Origin: Ophioderma brevispina
Lineage: Eukaryota > Echinodermata > Ophiuroidea > Amphilepidida > Ophiodermatidae
Reading direction: 5' to 3'
NCBI GenBank assembly: GCA_023653785.1
Contig: JAMKCH010001664.1
Location: 1-64,000, forward strand
DNA: 64,000 nucleotides
The notes under the pieces were generated by a model, which saw only the letters and a program-made list of their open reading frames with translations, had not been told where the DNA came from and searched no databases. Position numbers and translations under genes: made by a program. Shown in pieces: positions 20,361-32,860 of this stretch; the stretch's first letter is position 1; the number at the start of each line of letters is the position of its first letter.

Positions 20361-20820
20361 AGATTAGATGGAGTAAAAGCAACTCCAGCAATATGCTGTG
20401 GGAAGTGGAATGGTTAAGCGCTCTCACAAAACCAGTTTAACCCGCCAAAGTCTGGTCCAAAGCACAGAGATCTCGGAACATACTAATCTTAGACAATGAG
20501 ATACTGCAAAAGGTGAATTTTTCCTCAGGATTGATTATCTTAAAACGGATAAAACTAGGTTCCGAAGGTGACCAGCGCTGGTGTTATACCAATGAACTAT
20601 GCCCCACATTGATATCCCCGATGACTCGACTAATAGGTCTCTATCACTTGCTAATGTTAGCCAACAAATATGCGGCTTTGAAAAATCCCTGCCACTCAGT
20701 TCCTAATTCGTCATGTAATATAGAAACATGCGGAAGTTCACTGAACTTGAATTTGAAATGAGGCTAACAGTAAAGTGCAAACGGTAATCGTTAATGATTT
20801 ACTACTACTAGAAAAGAAGC
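20361..20820. other. Unassigned, possibly continuation of the nuclease fragment
   Basis: Plus-strand frames stay broken. An 82-codon frame at 20513-20761 has no motif I know. Confidence 0.3.
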
Positions 20821-20906
20821 GGACAAGATAGCTCAATAAGGTAAGCGCTCGGCTCAAGTGTCTGCTCATCATGCGTATAGGAGTGCGTTCGAGCCCTGTG
20901 AGACGT
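20821..20906 (+). repeat. tRNA-like SINE head
   Basis: Box A-like GATAGCTCAATAAGGTAAGC (20827) and box B GCGTTCGAGCCC (20885-20896) at tRNA spacing. Acceptor stem does not close, so a SINE head is more likely than a working tRNA gene. Confidence 0.6.
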
Positions 20907-21690
20907 ACACACTTCTTGCAATACAATTTACAAATGAAGAGCGCCGCTAATTACTCCATTAGTGAATGGTGCGTCATATTTCTGATACAGTTGGGGGAGA
21001 TTTAGGAAATTCCTCAATGTAAGTTCATGACGTTCGAGAGACTTTTTAGACCTCGCTTGTCAAAATTATATGTAACATTGATAATGGGAAAATCCGATAT
21101 GGTCTCGGCTATCGATAGCGGAAGACAGAATTTTAAATAAGACTTTCCGTGGTTGAGTGTTGGTGTTGTTTATGTTTGTAAACGTTGCGCCATGAGTCCA
21201 TCCCGAAATTGAGGGTGAAAAAGTAATCCTAAATAATCGTAGATATGCGCGATATATTTGACTAGTGAGAGTACTATCTGTGTCGGGATTACTTAGATCA
21301 TTCCTAAACCTACAGTGTCACATTGCAAGGTTACAATTCACTTTAAATAAGGTGACAATGGAAATACATGGCATGCGATTTCCCGGCAGTGGAACAAGTT
21401 TGAATTGGTGAATTGCAATTGGAGTAGTGATTGCTGTCATAATTATATGGCTGCGGAAACGTGTTTGTGGGGCGGTCAGAATTGTTTGCATGAACACGTA
21501 CAATGTACCACACATGCTATTGTGTGTATATTTTAGGTCAGTCAGCCGAATGTACTACACATGCCGTCGGAATCAGCGTTCGGTGACTTGTCACTAAATC
21601 TTCTATACATGCGTCAATGAGTCTCTTTGTTTGTGGTGAGATTCAGCGATCTTGTAATTTCCCTGGACAAGAATACCGCGCTTGGTTGTC
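20907..21690. other. Unassigned spacer
   Basis: No gene recognised. Relatively clean sequence without notable repeats. Confidence 0.35.
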
Positions 21691-21829
21691 TCGATTACCC
21701 ATGCGATATTTTTTGGGAGCTGGTGCCCGCTGCGGTGGTTACTCGATGTATTTTTGCTGATAAGTGAAAAAGCGCTGATCCCGATCTGCTGCTCCCTTGA
21801 ATGATGCTAATGTTTATGGTATGATTGGG

Positions 21830-21936
21830 CTCAAAAAAAAAAAAAAAACAGTAATCAGCGCCATTTGTGAAAGGCGAGAGGGCCAATAGCATAAGGCGCT
21901 ATATAAATCTCTGGTCTATTATTATTATTATTATTA
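21830..21936 (+). repeat. Retroposon 3' end with ATT microsatellite
   Basis: A15 run, then AAGGCGCTATATAAATCTCTGG and (ATT)6-7. This GCGCTATATAAAT plus (ATT)n ending is a common 3' tail of non-LTR elements and their SINEs in marine invertebrates. The extent of the element upstream is not clear. Confidence 0.55.
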
Positions 21937-22254
21937 TAACTGATTTGCTTATAACATACGACGACTTTTGATGGTTTTGGCCTTGAGAGAACAAATCTTA
22001 CTGATCTTATTACCTAACAACAGCATAGGTAAACCGTTGGCTAAAAACGTCCGTGACAAGCACGCTGTTAAATGTCGTAATATTAATCTCATGAGTTAGC
22101 CGCCGCGTGTTCTAACATCCTCAAACCATGATTAAAATTGATTTTATTTCAAGAATGAAAAAAAAATAAGATTTGTTATGGTAAAGCACGGGGTTAACCG
22201 TGTGTAAGGTTTGCAGTCACTTTACCTTGTACCAATTCTACGCCACTTTATACG

Positions 22255-22326
22255 GCGACTTCCGTGGTCGAGTGGTTAACTCGCGGTCCACTTATTCACT
22301 CCGAAGTGTCATGGTTCGATCCATTG
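22255..22326 (+). repeat. tRNA-Ser-like SINE head
   Basis: Box A GTGGTCGAGTGGTTAA (22264-22279) and box B GGTTCGATCC (22313-22322). A T-rich stretch follows at once. Acceptor ends do not pair well, so a SINE or tRNA pseudogene is favoured over a functional gene. Confidence 0.6.
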
Positions 22327-22799
22327 TTTTAGTTTTTTTTTCCTATTTTTTATTTTCTTCTTCCTTTATATGTACAATTCTTAGTATAAAAAAAAACATG
22401 GCCGAATCTTTACATCATGAGATACACGTTGTGATAAATTGATTTTTTGAATTCTAACGCTCCGTTCTGGGTCACCTCGGCCAAACTTTTTTCCCCAAGG
22501 TGTTAGAAAATGTTTACCTTATAGATTACTTGACAAATTGAATAGTTGGATTGGCAAAATTGAAGGAAATCAAGGTGACGGTATTTTTCTTTAATCGTTT
22601 TAGGATTATTGTGTAAGTACACATTATTCAGTATTCTTGACTACTCCTTTTTGGGGCTAATCGTTTACTCTCAGAATTCTCTGCAATGGAGGTATATTAA
22701 GGTAACTATTCCCAGGAATTTGTTATCTCCTCTGTGTATTTTTGAAATTATTACGGAAAACGTAAAATTAGATGATAATTTGATAATTTTTGGCAATTG
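22327..22799. other. Unassigned spacer
   Basis: Nothing recognised; AT-rich. Confidence 0.35.
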
Positions 22800-23236
22800 A
22801 CTCAGACGATCCGCGGCCAAAGTCTTGGAAGCAACTTAAGCGCACGTCAGGTGTAAATAAAATTGTCCCCGCTCCTCCCCTGTACATGTTGTTCAGTAGC
22901 CACTTTCATCCGGTTGGGAAGGAGTATCACATTGTCTGATGGGGAGGGGAATGGGTAAAACAATGCTCCCAGCTCCTGCTTTCCCTTGGCGTTTGGAGGA
23001 TATTATATTCACTTCACAAGCAAGTCTCCGCTTGATTGCTTAACAAGTGGTCGGGGGTGTTCCAGTATTTTTGCGAGGATTGTAGTTGCAAAAACATACA
23101 CATGTAGGAATAGCTAGAAACTCTGCTGACTGAACTGGGCCATAAATAGTACATGTGGAACTGTATTTTTGTGAAAATTTCATATACAATCTTGGGCACC
23201 AAGGTTGTTTTCTAAATCAAAGTTGGATGAGGAGCG

Positions 23237-23981
23237 TCAAAAAATCATGGTGTCATTGTTTAAAAATGTGTTCTTGGATGAATTCTAGGGGGGCAAGGTT
23301 TATACTGGTTTATACGGGGGGCAAAATATAAAAGGGGCAAAATGTGTGTTTTAAAGTATACCACATCATGTTCAGTACCTTGTTCAAGATTCAGAAAGGT
23401 AATAGTTTTAGCCCTACCTGATGTTATATTACAGAGTTACCAAGTAAAACCGGGTTCAAGTGGTCGCACTGGGGGTAAAATTTCAGATTCAGCGGTTTGT
23501 TCTAAAAATGGTGTCAAATTGTTCGTCTTACTGTACCGAAGCCGAAAATATAAAGGTTCGCATTGTCAATGGACTTTTTGATAATAATTAAGAGGCGGCA
23601 CATATGACCATATTCCACAGGTCTATGGGAGACCACCAGGCATATCTCTAAAAGTCTCACTTTGAAAGGTGAACACAGAATCTATATAGCATTTTCTTCC
23701 TTTAGTCTGACCCAATGAACGATTTAAAAAACCCAGTTTCAACAAATTCGGAACCATTCATAAATAATGAGCCTTTAAATTTCTTGATCCTAATTGTACT
23801 AAAACAATAGGTCGTAATATGGAAACTATAACCGTTTTAGAAACCCTATGATCAGCCGAACAGCCCGGTATAAATTTTAAACAAGTTAACACTTTTACTG
23901 TTACCGCCCCTGTACCAATTGTTGCCACCTATAAACGCCCCAAGAACACATTTTAAAAAAAAATGACACCCATTTTTCAGA
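23237..23981. mobile_element. Fold-back element in unit 1
   Basis: Arms of about 45 bp: ATGGTGTCATTGTTTAAAAA plus TGTGTTCTTGG at left, CCAAGAACACATTTTAAAAA plus AATGACACCCAT at right. Span about 745 bp. Interior repeats resemble the larger palindrome at 34276-35048 (GGTATAGTTTT, GGGTAAAA motifs). No transposase. Confidence 0.6.
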
Positions 23982-25341
23982 TTCTGCATTAAATTCTGTA
24001 TTGGAAAACACATTGGTGTCAAAATTGTAAATATGAAAAAACTAAAACCAAAACATTCATTACAATTCTCCCCATGTACCTAAAATGGTGTTTAAGAGTA
24101 TGGATTTTTTTTATTCCCTTCAGTTCATTAACGTTTTTTTTGGGGCGTGTCCGGATGATTCCATTCGTTCTGAGAGGATGTATGCTTTTAACCCACTAAT
24201 CATGGAAATTCTTCCATGGACGATGTCAGATCAGATTAAGGCCATAATTTAAAAAATGTCCCTTTTCTCATGAAAAAAATAATGCCAGGCAGATGGCATC
24301 TTAAGAAATTTCAACATAAAACTTCAAAAAACTAAAGTATTCAACATAAAAAAGAAAAGTGCTCCGAATAAGTAATTATTACTCCCCAATGTTTTCATCA
24401 GCTCGCTGTCATTATTGGCATCTGCTAGAAGAGGAAATCTCCACTAATCCGAATTATCGACGCGTTTTTCACCCATAACTGTTGTGTGTTTTTCGCTCTG
24501 ATTTTCTCTCTAATCAATAACGTGCTTGGGCATGCCCTTTTCTTCAGTAAGTTTTCGTCACTAGGAATATTAGAAAATCTGATCCTGTCGTTTACACTGG
24601 TTTACATTTACTCTTCTTGTTCCAGAAATAATGTTTGACTCTTTATCCAATCATATATCTAAGCATAGAGTTTTAGTCACTCATAACTGACTACAATATT
24701 TGCAAAACACCTGCCTGGATTTTCATGACACTACGCCTTCTTGTTTTGGTCCTCCAAACAAAGAATCGATAGCGTGTCTCACAAGACTGTACAACACTCT
24801 ATTCAATGAATCGGGTATGACAGCCTTTCCATATTGCGATACAAAAAAAGCTTCATGTAAAATGGGTTTAAGCATCTAATTCTGATAACAAAGTTTGGCA
24901 TTTCAGATTGTTCAATTACGAGTTTTAGTAAGTTTTGATCTCAACACATCCCTCCAGATGTATTCATAGCCATCGACATATGCGTTTACTGACAGGAATA
25001 AACAAAAGTCACTAGACTTAAACCAAATGATTCTTTAATGAACTGATAAATCATGTGATTTTTTTTTGTGCATTGTAGCTCAGTTTGTTGGCGTTGAGTA
25101 GGTGATCACAAAAGGTTGTTGCTAATCCTCACAGACCTGACAGTGTCCATGGGAATGCTGCCAAGAAGACAATGAGTTTCAGTTACCTATCGACTTACGC
25201 AACAGAGGCTCAGATTGGTGATTCAGGAGATCACAATGATGAGTGGATTGTTCCGCTAGCATGACTACGACGCCACTGGGACCGCCACTCTGTGACTTAC
25301 GTAATCTCTTCCCATATTCTACATACGAGGTGTCGCAGCGT

Positions 25342-25349
25342 GACGTCAA
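25342..25349. promoter_or_regulatory. CRE-like octamer TGACGTCA
   Basis: Perfect palindromic CRE/ATF site, also kept in the duplicate near 28028-28035. One octamer is expected by chance roughly once in tens of kb, so functional value is unproven. Confidence 0.3.
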
Positions 25350-25552
25350 GAGTATTGGAGAACCATGGGTAGTATACTTATGAACAACTCAACTCGCTAT
25401 TCTTCTGTATTTTCAAACCAACGGATGAAGAAAGTGAGTGTTACCAAGTCATCAATCGTCATAACCATAATGCATTTTCATGGATCACTTTCTGTTCTAG
25501 AAAAAACGTCCAACACCTCGTGTTTATGTATGAATGTATTTTATATACATTA

Positions 25553-28230
25553 ACTCAGACGATCCTCGCCGAAAGTCTTGGAACACTTAAGCGCACAATC
25601 AGGTGTAATAAAAGTGTCCCCGCTCCCCTTTACAATGTTGTTCAGAGCCCAACGGTTTCATCGTGTTGTGAAGGAGTATCAACATGTCTGATGGGGAGGG
25701 GAAGGGTAAAACCAATCTCCCAGCTCCTGCTTTCCCTTGGCGTTTGGAGGATATTAAATTCACTCACAGCAAAGTCTCACGCTTGATTGCATTAGGAAAG
25801 TGCGTGGGTGATTCCAAGTACTTTTTGCGAGGCTTGTAGTTTCAAAACATACACATGTAGGAATAGCTAGAAACTCTTGGCTGACTGAACTGGGCCATAA
25901 AATAGAATGTGGAACGTAATTTTTGTGAAAATTTTACATATACAATCGTGCAACTAAGGTTTTTCTAAATCAAAATGGTATGAGGATTCCAAAAATCATG
26001 GTGTCCTTTTTTTAAATGTGTTCTTGGGATAATTCTAGGGGGGCAAAGGTTACACTGGGGTTTATAACAGGGGGCAAAATTAAAAGGGACGCAAAATTGT
26101 TTTTTAAAGGTATACCACATGTTAGTCACCTTTCAAGGAATTACAGAAAGGTATAGTTTTGCCCTACCTGAGTGTTATAGTAAAAGAGTTACAACTCTAA
26201 AACGGGTCAAGGTCACACTGGGGGTAAAATTTCAGATGCATCGGTTTGTTCTAAAATTGTGTCAAATTGTTCGTCTTACTGTACAAAGCCTCAAAATATA
26301 AAGGTCGCATTGTCAATGACGTTTTGATAATAATAAGAGGGCAAATATGACCAGAGTCCACAGGTCTATGGGAGACCACCCTCATATCTCTACAACGTCT
26401 CACTTTGACAGGTGAAACACAGAACATATACATTTTCTTATTTAGTATGACCCAATGAACGATTTCAACCAGTTTCAACAAAATCGGACCATTCTATAAA
26501 TAAGGACCTTGAAATTTCTTGAGCCTATTGACTAAAACATAGGTCCGTAAATATGGCAAACTATACGTTTTAATAAACCCTATGATCAGCCGAACAGACG
26601 GTATAAATTTTAAAACAATTAAACACTTTTTCGTTTTACCCCTGTACAATTTTGCACCCTTATAAAACCCCAAACACAACTTTTAAAAATGACACCCATG
26701 ATTTCTCAGATTCTGATGAAATGCTTTTGAACAACATTGGGTCAAATTGTATATGAAAAAAACTAAAGCCAAAACATTCATTCCTTCCCCATGTACTAAA
26801 ATGTGTTATAGTAGGATTTTTTTTACTTCCTGTCAGTTCATTAAACGTTTTTGGGGCGTGTCGATGATTCCATTCGTTCTGAGAGGATTATCTTTACCCA
26901 CTAATTCAATGAAATTCTAAGGTGACGATGTCAGATCAATTAAGGTCCATAATTTAAAAAGTCCCTTTTCTCATGAAAAAAATAATGCAAAGTTTTTTTT
27001 AAATGAATTTATTTAACATAAAACTTAAAAAAAAACCTAAAGTATTCAACATAAACACAGAAAATGATACGAATACGTAATTATTACTCACCAAAGTTTC
27101 CAGTCGCTGTCATTATTGCTAGTCTGCTACAAGAGAAAATCTCACTATCCGAATTATCGACCGTTTTACAACCATACTTTTTGTTGTGTTTTCAGGAGGA
27201 TTTCTCTCACAATAACGGTGCTTGCATGCATGTTCTTCAGTATGTTTCGTCCCTAAGGAAATTCAGAAAATCTGATACGTTTAAGCTTCGTTTACACTGG
27301 TTTACATTTACTCTTCTTGTTCCAGAAATAATGTTTGACGTCTTTATCCAATCATATATCTAAGTACTGAGAGTTTTAGTCACTCATAACGAACTACAAT
27401 ATTTCACCTGGCCTGGATGTTCATGACACTATCCTTCTTTAATTGTCTCCAAACAAAGGAATCGATAGCGTGTCTCAGACTGTACAACAATCTATTCAAT
27501 TGAATCGGTTATGAAGCCTTTACATATCGATACAAAAAAAGTTCCATGTAAAATGGGTTTAACATCTAAGTCTGGCTGAACAAAGTTTTGGCATTTCAGA
27601 TGGATTAATACGGATTTTTTTAGTTTTGATCTCACACATCCCTCCAGAATGTATCCATAAAACCATCGACAATATGCGTTTACTGACACCTTGAAGTAAT
27701 TCATTCTTTTTTATAAAAAATTAAAAAATGAAACTGATAAATCAGTGATTTTTTTTTTGGTAAATTGTAGCTCAGTGTGTTGGCGTTGAGTATCTGATCA
27801 CAGTGGTGCTAATCCATCATCATAAAACTGGACAGTGTCATGGGAATGCGGCCAAGAAGACAATGAGTTTTCAAGTTACTTATCGATGTACCAACAGAGG
27901 TCATTGGATTCAGAGATAACAATGAGGAAGGATTGTTCGGCTAGCATGACTACGCCATGGGACACGGCCACAAAGTCGTGACTTTTTACGTATCTCTTCC
28001 ATATTCTCACATACGAATGTCCCAGCGTGACGTCAGTTATTGAGAGACACTTTGGGAGTTACTATATAACAACTCGCGATTCTGTATTTGCAACAACGGA
28101 TAGGAAAGTGGTGTTTTTTTACCAAGTCATCATGTCATACCAATAATGCATTTCATTGATCATTTCTGTTCCTAACGTCAACACCAAACCTCGTGTTTTA
28201 TGTATGGCATGTATTTCTTAGCATTGAATC
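25553..28230 (+). repeat. Tandem duplication A, unit 2 (2.68 kb)
   Basis: Second copy of 22800-25552, with the fold-back element at about 25990-26700 and the TGACGTCA near 28028. Poly-A and poly-T runs differ in length from unit 1 at nearly every site, and short words are gained or lost (for example around 27900-28060). Confidence 0.85.
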
Positions 28231-28341
28231 AATTACAGGCTAGTTTTAACATTTAATTGTCTAAGGCGTTTTTACTTACGTTTGGGTACCAATGTATTGT
28301 ACTTTTTTCACCTGAATTCCCATGCCACCTGTTAGGGTGTC

Positions 28342-28660
28342 ATGAGAGAGTTTGTTGGTTTATTTGTCGAGAAATTACAGCAACATCGTGGTATAGACTT
28401 ACCGCGACCTATAGTTCGTGTTGCAAATCAAATACATACTGATTTGATTCCTACACCAAGATGCCAAAAAAAAAAATCCATCCAGATTTATTCCGACAAC
28501 ACTGTAACACGGCTGTCAACAATCGGCAACGCTGCCATCTTTATTACCTGTACCAAATTTACAACGCCGCACGTAAAAATACCGAAACAGAAGCGAGCGA
28601 AAATATCCCGTGACTTCAATCAGTCTGCCACAAGCCTCATCCAATCCTTGGAAATTGGTG
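28342..28660 (+). other. Anonymous ORF ending at a splice-donor-like site
   Basis: An open frame runs to 28695 and crosses GAAATTG|GTGAGTAC at about 28660, a strong 5' splice-site match; upstream, AAATTACAG lies at 28373-28381. Peptide is basic, with QKKKS and KIPKQKRAK stretches; I recognise no domain. An A11 run at 28466 makes the frame uncertain. Lies in sequence free of the indel noise seen next door. Could be an exon or chance. Confidence 0.25.
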
Positions 28661-28945
28661 AGTACACAAAGGATAAGAGTCGAAGTTTCGTTTGAATTTT
28701 TTATTGCAAAAAACTACACTTTTTTAAAACCTCAATGATTTGGAAAACTGTAAAGCGGGGGTATTTTTTAGATATAATTTGTGATTCAAACAAAGGTTTT
28801 TAGATTTTGGCGTACACACCAAACAATCCATTGAAAAATTGGACATTTGAATAGGAGGGTCGCGCCCAGCTCCGAGTCTCTCTGCGAGGAAACGATGTCC
28901 AGTAATAACCACTTAGTTAAATTTAATTACAGCTTCTGAACAGAT

Positions 28946-29143
28946 TTGTGTATTTTATTTCACATGTATTTTGAGTTGATGCGAACGAAAATGGCGAGTA
29001 AACAAAAGGAAAAGATGGATCCCTCAACTGGTATACGAGCTCTAAGGTCATATTCTAAAGCCACTAATGCGCGGGTTCAGCAATCTACGGTACTTTTCAT
29101 GTACCGAGTAAAGCTTCTTTGTATGCTGAGAGTTTTTGACTAA
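28946..29143 (+). other. Anonymous small ORF
   Basis: 65 codons; an internal ATG at 28990 starts MASKQKEKMDPSTGIRALRS. A TTTAATTACAG acceptor-like site precedes at 28921-28931. No family recognised. Confidence 0.2.
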
Positions 29144-29279
29144 TTTTTATCTTTTAAAACTGTATTCCTCAAGAATCCCACGCTTATTTTTCTAAAAATT
29201 ACACACAAATGTATGCCACTTTTTTGATATATTTATATATTGTAAAGGAAAATGGTGAATTAACGTATTTTTAATTCAA

Positions 29280-29528
29280 TTGAAAATTAACGCGATCGTT
29301 CTTCGTACGGGTCAAGAACTTGACTCACCAGCGAACATCGATGGTTGGTGTGAAAGACTAACACGGCTTGTGGCAAAACGATGCGTAAATAATAAACAGG
29401 ACGGCCCTTCCTCAAATCGTCTACTGCTACGAAGTCAGCATGAAAATTGGTGGTTTCTTCGCAAGGAATACTCCAATGGTCCTGAAAACAATCTGGTACG
29501 CAACGTCAGATTAGGGATATTTCATTAA
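29280..29528 (+). other. Anonymous small ORF
   Basis: 82 codons, with GWCERLTRLVAKRCVNN and NWWFLRKEY segments; composition is protein-like, but I know no family. Possible donor CTG|GTACGC at about 29491. Could be an exon together with the two ORFs upstream, which is a guess. Confidence 0.25.
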
Positions 29529-30594
29529 TATATGTGCCGAGAGATTTATACCAATAATTCCTTTAAAGGGCAAATCCAGTGCGTCAAAATAGCTCAAATG
29601 GAATGCAAAATCCCGGCCGCGTCCACATATACGTATTGCAAAATTAATATTTCGAAATACCGCTTTGAAGATTTATCAATTATTAATTTGCACCCTACTG
29701 TATTATTATATTATTATATATTCTTAAACCTAGTGGAAAATCGCCAAATATTTCAAATATATTTAACCTATAGTAACGTCCTTGGTTTTAATGAGGAATT
29801 GCGAAGTTAAACGAACAAGTGGCGTCGCCATGAGCGCCGTTGGTATGCCACCACCACCTGGAAATTCAAAAACAACTCGTCAAATAAGACTGTAAACATT
29901 ATAACACCTTCTTTAACAGGCAAAACGTGATTATCATGTTTATGCAATTGGAAGATATTACTCTCTGCGCCAACTTGGTTAAAAGATTTGACAGCTTCGG
30001 TATCCCCAAATTGCTACTAAAGTTCTTCCTGCGACACATCTGATTTCCCCTTGTTGCGAGCGATTCTCAAATATGTGTTGTTGACAAAATTAAGCGCATC
30101 AGTGAAGAATTTAAGATCGCCTTCTTCCTCCGGCCTTTCAACACTGATTTCTTTTCTGGGAATCCACTACAGCTACATGTAGTCCCTCTCTGGACTAGGT
30201 GTGTTGCGGTTCCTTCTGAAATCGCCAAATAACATCATACACTGATGCTGAATCTGCTTGGTGTGTTTGGACTCACTTGGTCGGTTATTTTGGCTCTATA
30301 ACCCCGATCACATCATCCGTTCCTACCTCCTGGTGGGTTGACTCACTAGGTCGGGTTGATGTTGGCTCTACCTGAACCACAATATAACATAGTACACTAC
30401 GCTGTGTGTTCATACAAAGGAACCCGCCAGAACAGGGAGGCAATGGAAAAAGAATGGCCGACAAGTTATTAGTGTCTCACTGTTCATGGGATATAAAAAA
30501 CCTGCCTAAGTACACCAAACACTAATCTTATTCCATCTAACTAATAGAACACGGTAGCTGGTATTTCTGAAAGGGAGACTAAGAGTTAAGTCGT
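29529..30594. other. Unassigned; degraded repeat near 30230-30420
   Basis: The block near 30260-30310 (ACTCACTTGGTCGG-TTTTGGCTCTA) is repeated near 30335-30375. AAAGGGCAAATCCAGTG at 29568 resembles a dispersed-repeat start. No gene recognised. Confidence 0.35.
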
Positions 30595-30985
30595 GTTGGC
30601 CCACTGGCAGGGTATTATCCTTTGGTTGTTAAGGTCCGCCTGTTCAAACTCCCCGGGGGAACCAATCGGATACTAAATTCTGGATCTGATTGTATTGAAA
30701 TTGGAATTCGCTCTCCCCATGTCAGTTGGGCTTGGGCAAATGAAACATGATAATACCCCGTCCGTCGGAGGGACGTTAATTCAGAAGTCGTCCCATGTAC
30801 ATAGAGACATACCTAGTGCATGCACATCACAGTCAGTGTCGAAAAGAGTAGGGTGATTACCCCCTTACGTCCCAACTCCGTCCCGGTAAAATGGACCCCC
30901 AATGGAAATTAAGCTTCCTGTCGAGGCTTCTTGGGCTATCCAGGACAGTTGTCCCGAAAATATAATAAAAAAAAACGGTACATTT
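30595..30985 (+). mobile_element. tRNA-derived SINE, copy 2, uninterrupted
   Basis: tRNA-like head 30595-30655 (CACTGGCAGGGTATTATCC; box B-like CTGTTCAAACTCC), body shared with 4975-5522 including TTGAAATTGGAATTCGCTCT, GAGTAGGGTGATTACCCCC and AACTCCGTCCCGGTAAAATG, and a 3' hairpin AGGACAGTTGTCC followed by an A-rich tail. This copy shows where the MITE entered copy 1. Confidence 0.75.
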
Positions 30986-31261
30986 CCTACGCTTAAAACA
31001 TGCCACATGGCGCCACTCATCAAGAACCCATCTTAGACCATGAATATACCAAAAACAACCGCAGTTGCAAATTTGAAAAGTTTCCAAGACAATTGAACGT
31101 GCAGTACTTCACAGATTCAAAACTATTTGCTTGAGAACAATCTATAAATGGTACAATGCAAAGTGCTTATGTTAGATCTAACCACAGCCACAGAGACGCT
31201 ATATTGCGTGTTTTTATAATAATGAATTTGTCATTGCTGCGTCATCAACGACAGGAGCATT

Positions 31262-31425
31262 TTTGATTCTTTTGTTACTCAGCCGCTTTGACACTAATTA
31301 ACCATGGCATCTTCTTCCAACGTCTCTCTGATAAGTTTGGCATAACTGGATCTAATTTAAATTGGGGGTCAAGCATATTTTCGCACCATCTGTGCCATGT
31401 ATTTTTATCAAACGTTAGTCTGTAT
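31262..31425 (+). mobile_element. L2/CR1-like reverse transcriptase fragment
   Basis: AGCCGCTTTGAC followed by ACTAATTAACCATGGC gives the RT motif A remnant S-R-F-D-T-x-N-H (one base lost), then in one open frame GIFFQRLSDKFGITGSNLNW (to 31366). This is the F-D-T-I-x-H ... L-x-x-x-F-G-I-x-G-x-x-L-x-W pattern of L2/CR1 RTs. Motif C and the rest are absent; downstream is unrelated repeat sequence. Confidence 0.7.
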
Positions 31426-31640
31426 ATTGGAATTGGTCTACTTTTTGAAAATCAAAAAATGGTGCCACAGAAGACAGTAAGTTGTGCACGTCTGGGGGTA
31501 GGTCTGGGCCTGTTTTTTTTTGAGAAAAATTTGGACTTTCTGTCAAACATTTTTGGATAGAGGAGCTATGTTTGGAGGCTATAAATTGGGATATGTCCAT
31601 GTGTTGAAGTCTTTGCCACAGGGCCGAAGGCTTGTGTTGG
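31425..31640 (+). repeat. Direct repeat, copy 1 (partner 32600-32860)
   Basis: Blocks CTTTTTGA, CAGAAGACAG, TGTGCACGT-TGGGGGTA-G, CTGGGCCT-TT and GGAG-CTATAA-TTGG-TATGT recur in order in the partner 1.17 kb away. Confidence 0.6.
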
Positions 31641-32429
31641 TTTTGGTGGAGGAAAAAAGGTGGCTTTTTGGATGAATTCTGAGTCAGTTATATGCAGAAA
31701 TGAGTACACTCAACAGACTTTTTTTGCGAAGGGAACATCCAGTTGCTAAATGGGGAGTATCAATATTCAGGAAATGTCTGAATGATATGCTCGAGCGAAG
31801 TGGTGAATAAATGTAAAAAAATATTGGAAATCTGAAGCATATGGCGATGATTTTTAACAAGAGAGCATTTTAGATGGTTACTAAAGAAGGCTCATAAGTT
31901 TTCTTGTTTGTATCGAACCTGAATGTTACCTTTTTTGCGAGATGTTTTGACTTGCAAATTCGTGGACGAATATGTCATAGAACATGTAATCAATCCCTAC
32001 CCATATACATTGTGCCAAATTATCCTGAATACGGTGGTATAATAGGCAGAATCGTTACAGCGGTGATGTCAAAACTTCATCTAAGTCCATATTGTGTTGT
32101 GGGATATGTGTATTGTGTTGAAGGATTTGTGTAGATACTGCATCAGTTTATTCCATATTAATTGGCCATTCTTGCACTTAAAGCACTCCAGGGGCGATCT
32201 GCTGCTATAAGCCTACTTTTTATGTTTACATTTGACAAATGTTTCCTTTTTGCTAACTGATAGATAAAAATTTAATTACTTTTGCTTTTTGATGTGGAAC
32301 AGATTTAGTTATAATCCAAAAATGTTGTAAATGAGAAAAAATCAGCCCAATTTGATATCTTAACATGACATGCTGTCAAATAGTTATTTTGAGGTATTTG
32401 GAAGACCAATGTTTCATGCAGATTGGAAA

Positions 32430-32560
32430 GGCCCGGTGTGAAAGTAATCAGAGTCACCGGGCAGGTCATAGTCCGGGCTCCCTAGACGACAACGGAATAA
32501 AGCGGAAACTAATGTTGCGTGAAGAGTCACTGAATCGAATATAAAATAGAAAGAATATAT
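32430..32560 (+). mobile_element. Copy of the small MITE found in SINE copy 1
   Basis: Starts CCCGGTGTGAAAGTAA; internal CGGAATAAAGCGGAAACTAA and GTTGCGTGAAGAGTCACTGA match the reverse complement of 5330-5440. The right terminus is not evident, so the copy may be truncated. Confidence 0.6.
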
Positions 32561-32599
32561 CGAGAACGTTAGAATAGGGATTGAAGGGGGTGTGGTTGG

Positions 32600-32860
32600 T
32601 GTATCAACTTTTTCAGGGTCGGGAAATATGTGTGGCCCGACTTTTGTTAGCAGACGTTGTCCTGTATATTATAATTGATCTCCTTTTGAGGGTCCAATGT
32701 GTCCGCAGAAGACAGGAATGTGCACGTATTGGGGGTAAGATACTGGGCCTTTCGCATGTGAGTTGGAAATTAACTTCTGTTACCGGTTTTGAATGAGGGG
32801 AAGCGGTGTTTTTGGAGCTATAACTTGGATTGTATGTGAATACATCAATAAACATGAAGC
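32600..32860 (+). repeat. Direct repeat, copy 2 (partner 31425-31640)
   Basis: Second copy of the unit described at 31425. Its first 71-codon frame is incidental. Confidence 0.6.

Larger units (their letters stand above)
22800..25552 (+). repeat. Tandem duplication A, unit 1 (2.75 kb)
   Basis: Collinear with 25553-28230 from ACTCAGACGATCC to TGTATG-ATGTATTT. Differences are mostly single-base insertions and deletions. Contains a fold-back element (23237-23981), a short GAAGGAGTATCA-GTCTGATGGGGAGGGG block and a CRE-like TGACGTCA (25342). No coding region recognised in either unit. Confidence 0.85.

Noticed and set aside
22255..22326. Functional tRNA-Ser gene
   Set aside because: Boxes A and B are good but the acceptor stem does not pair and a T-rich retroposon-like tail follows.
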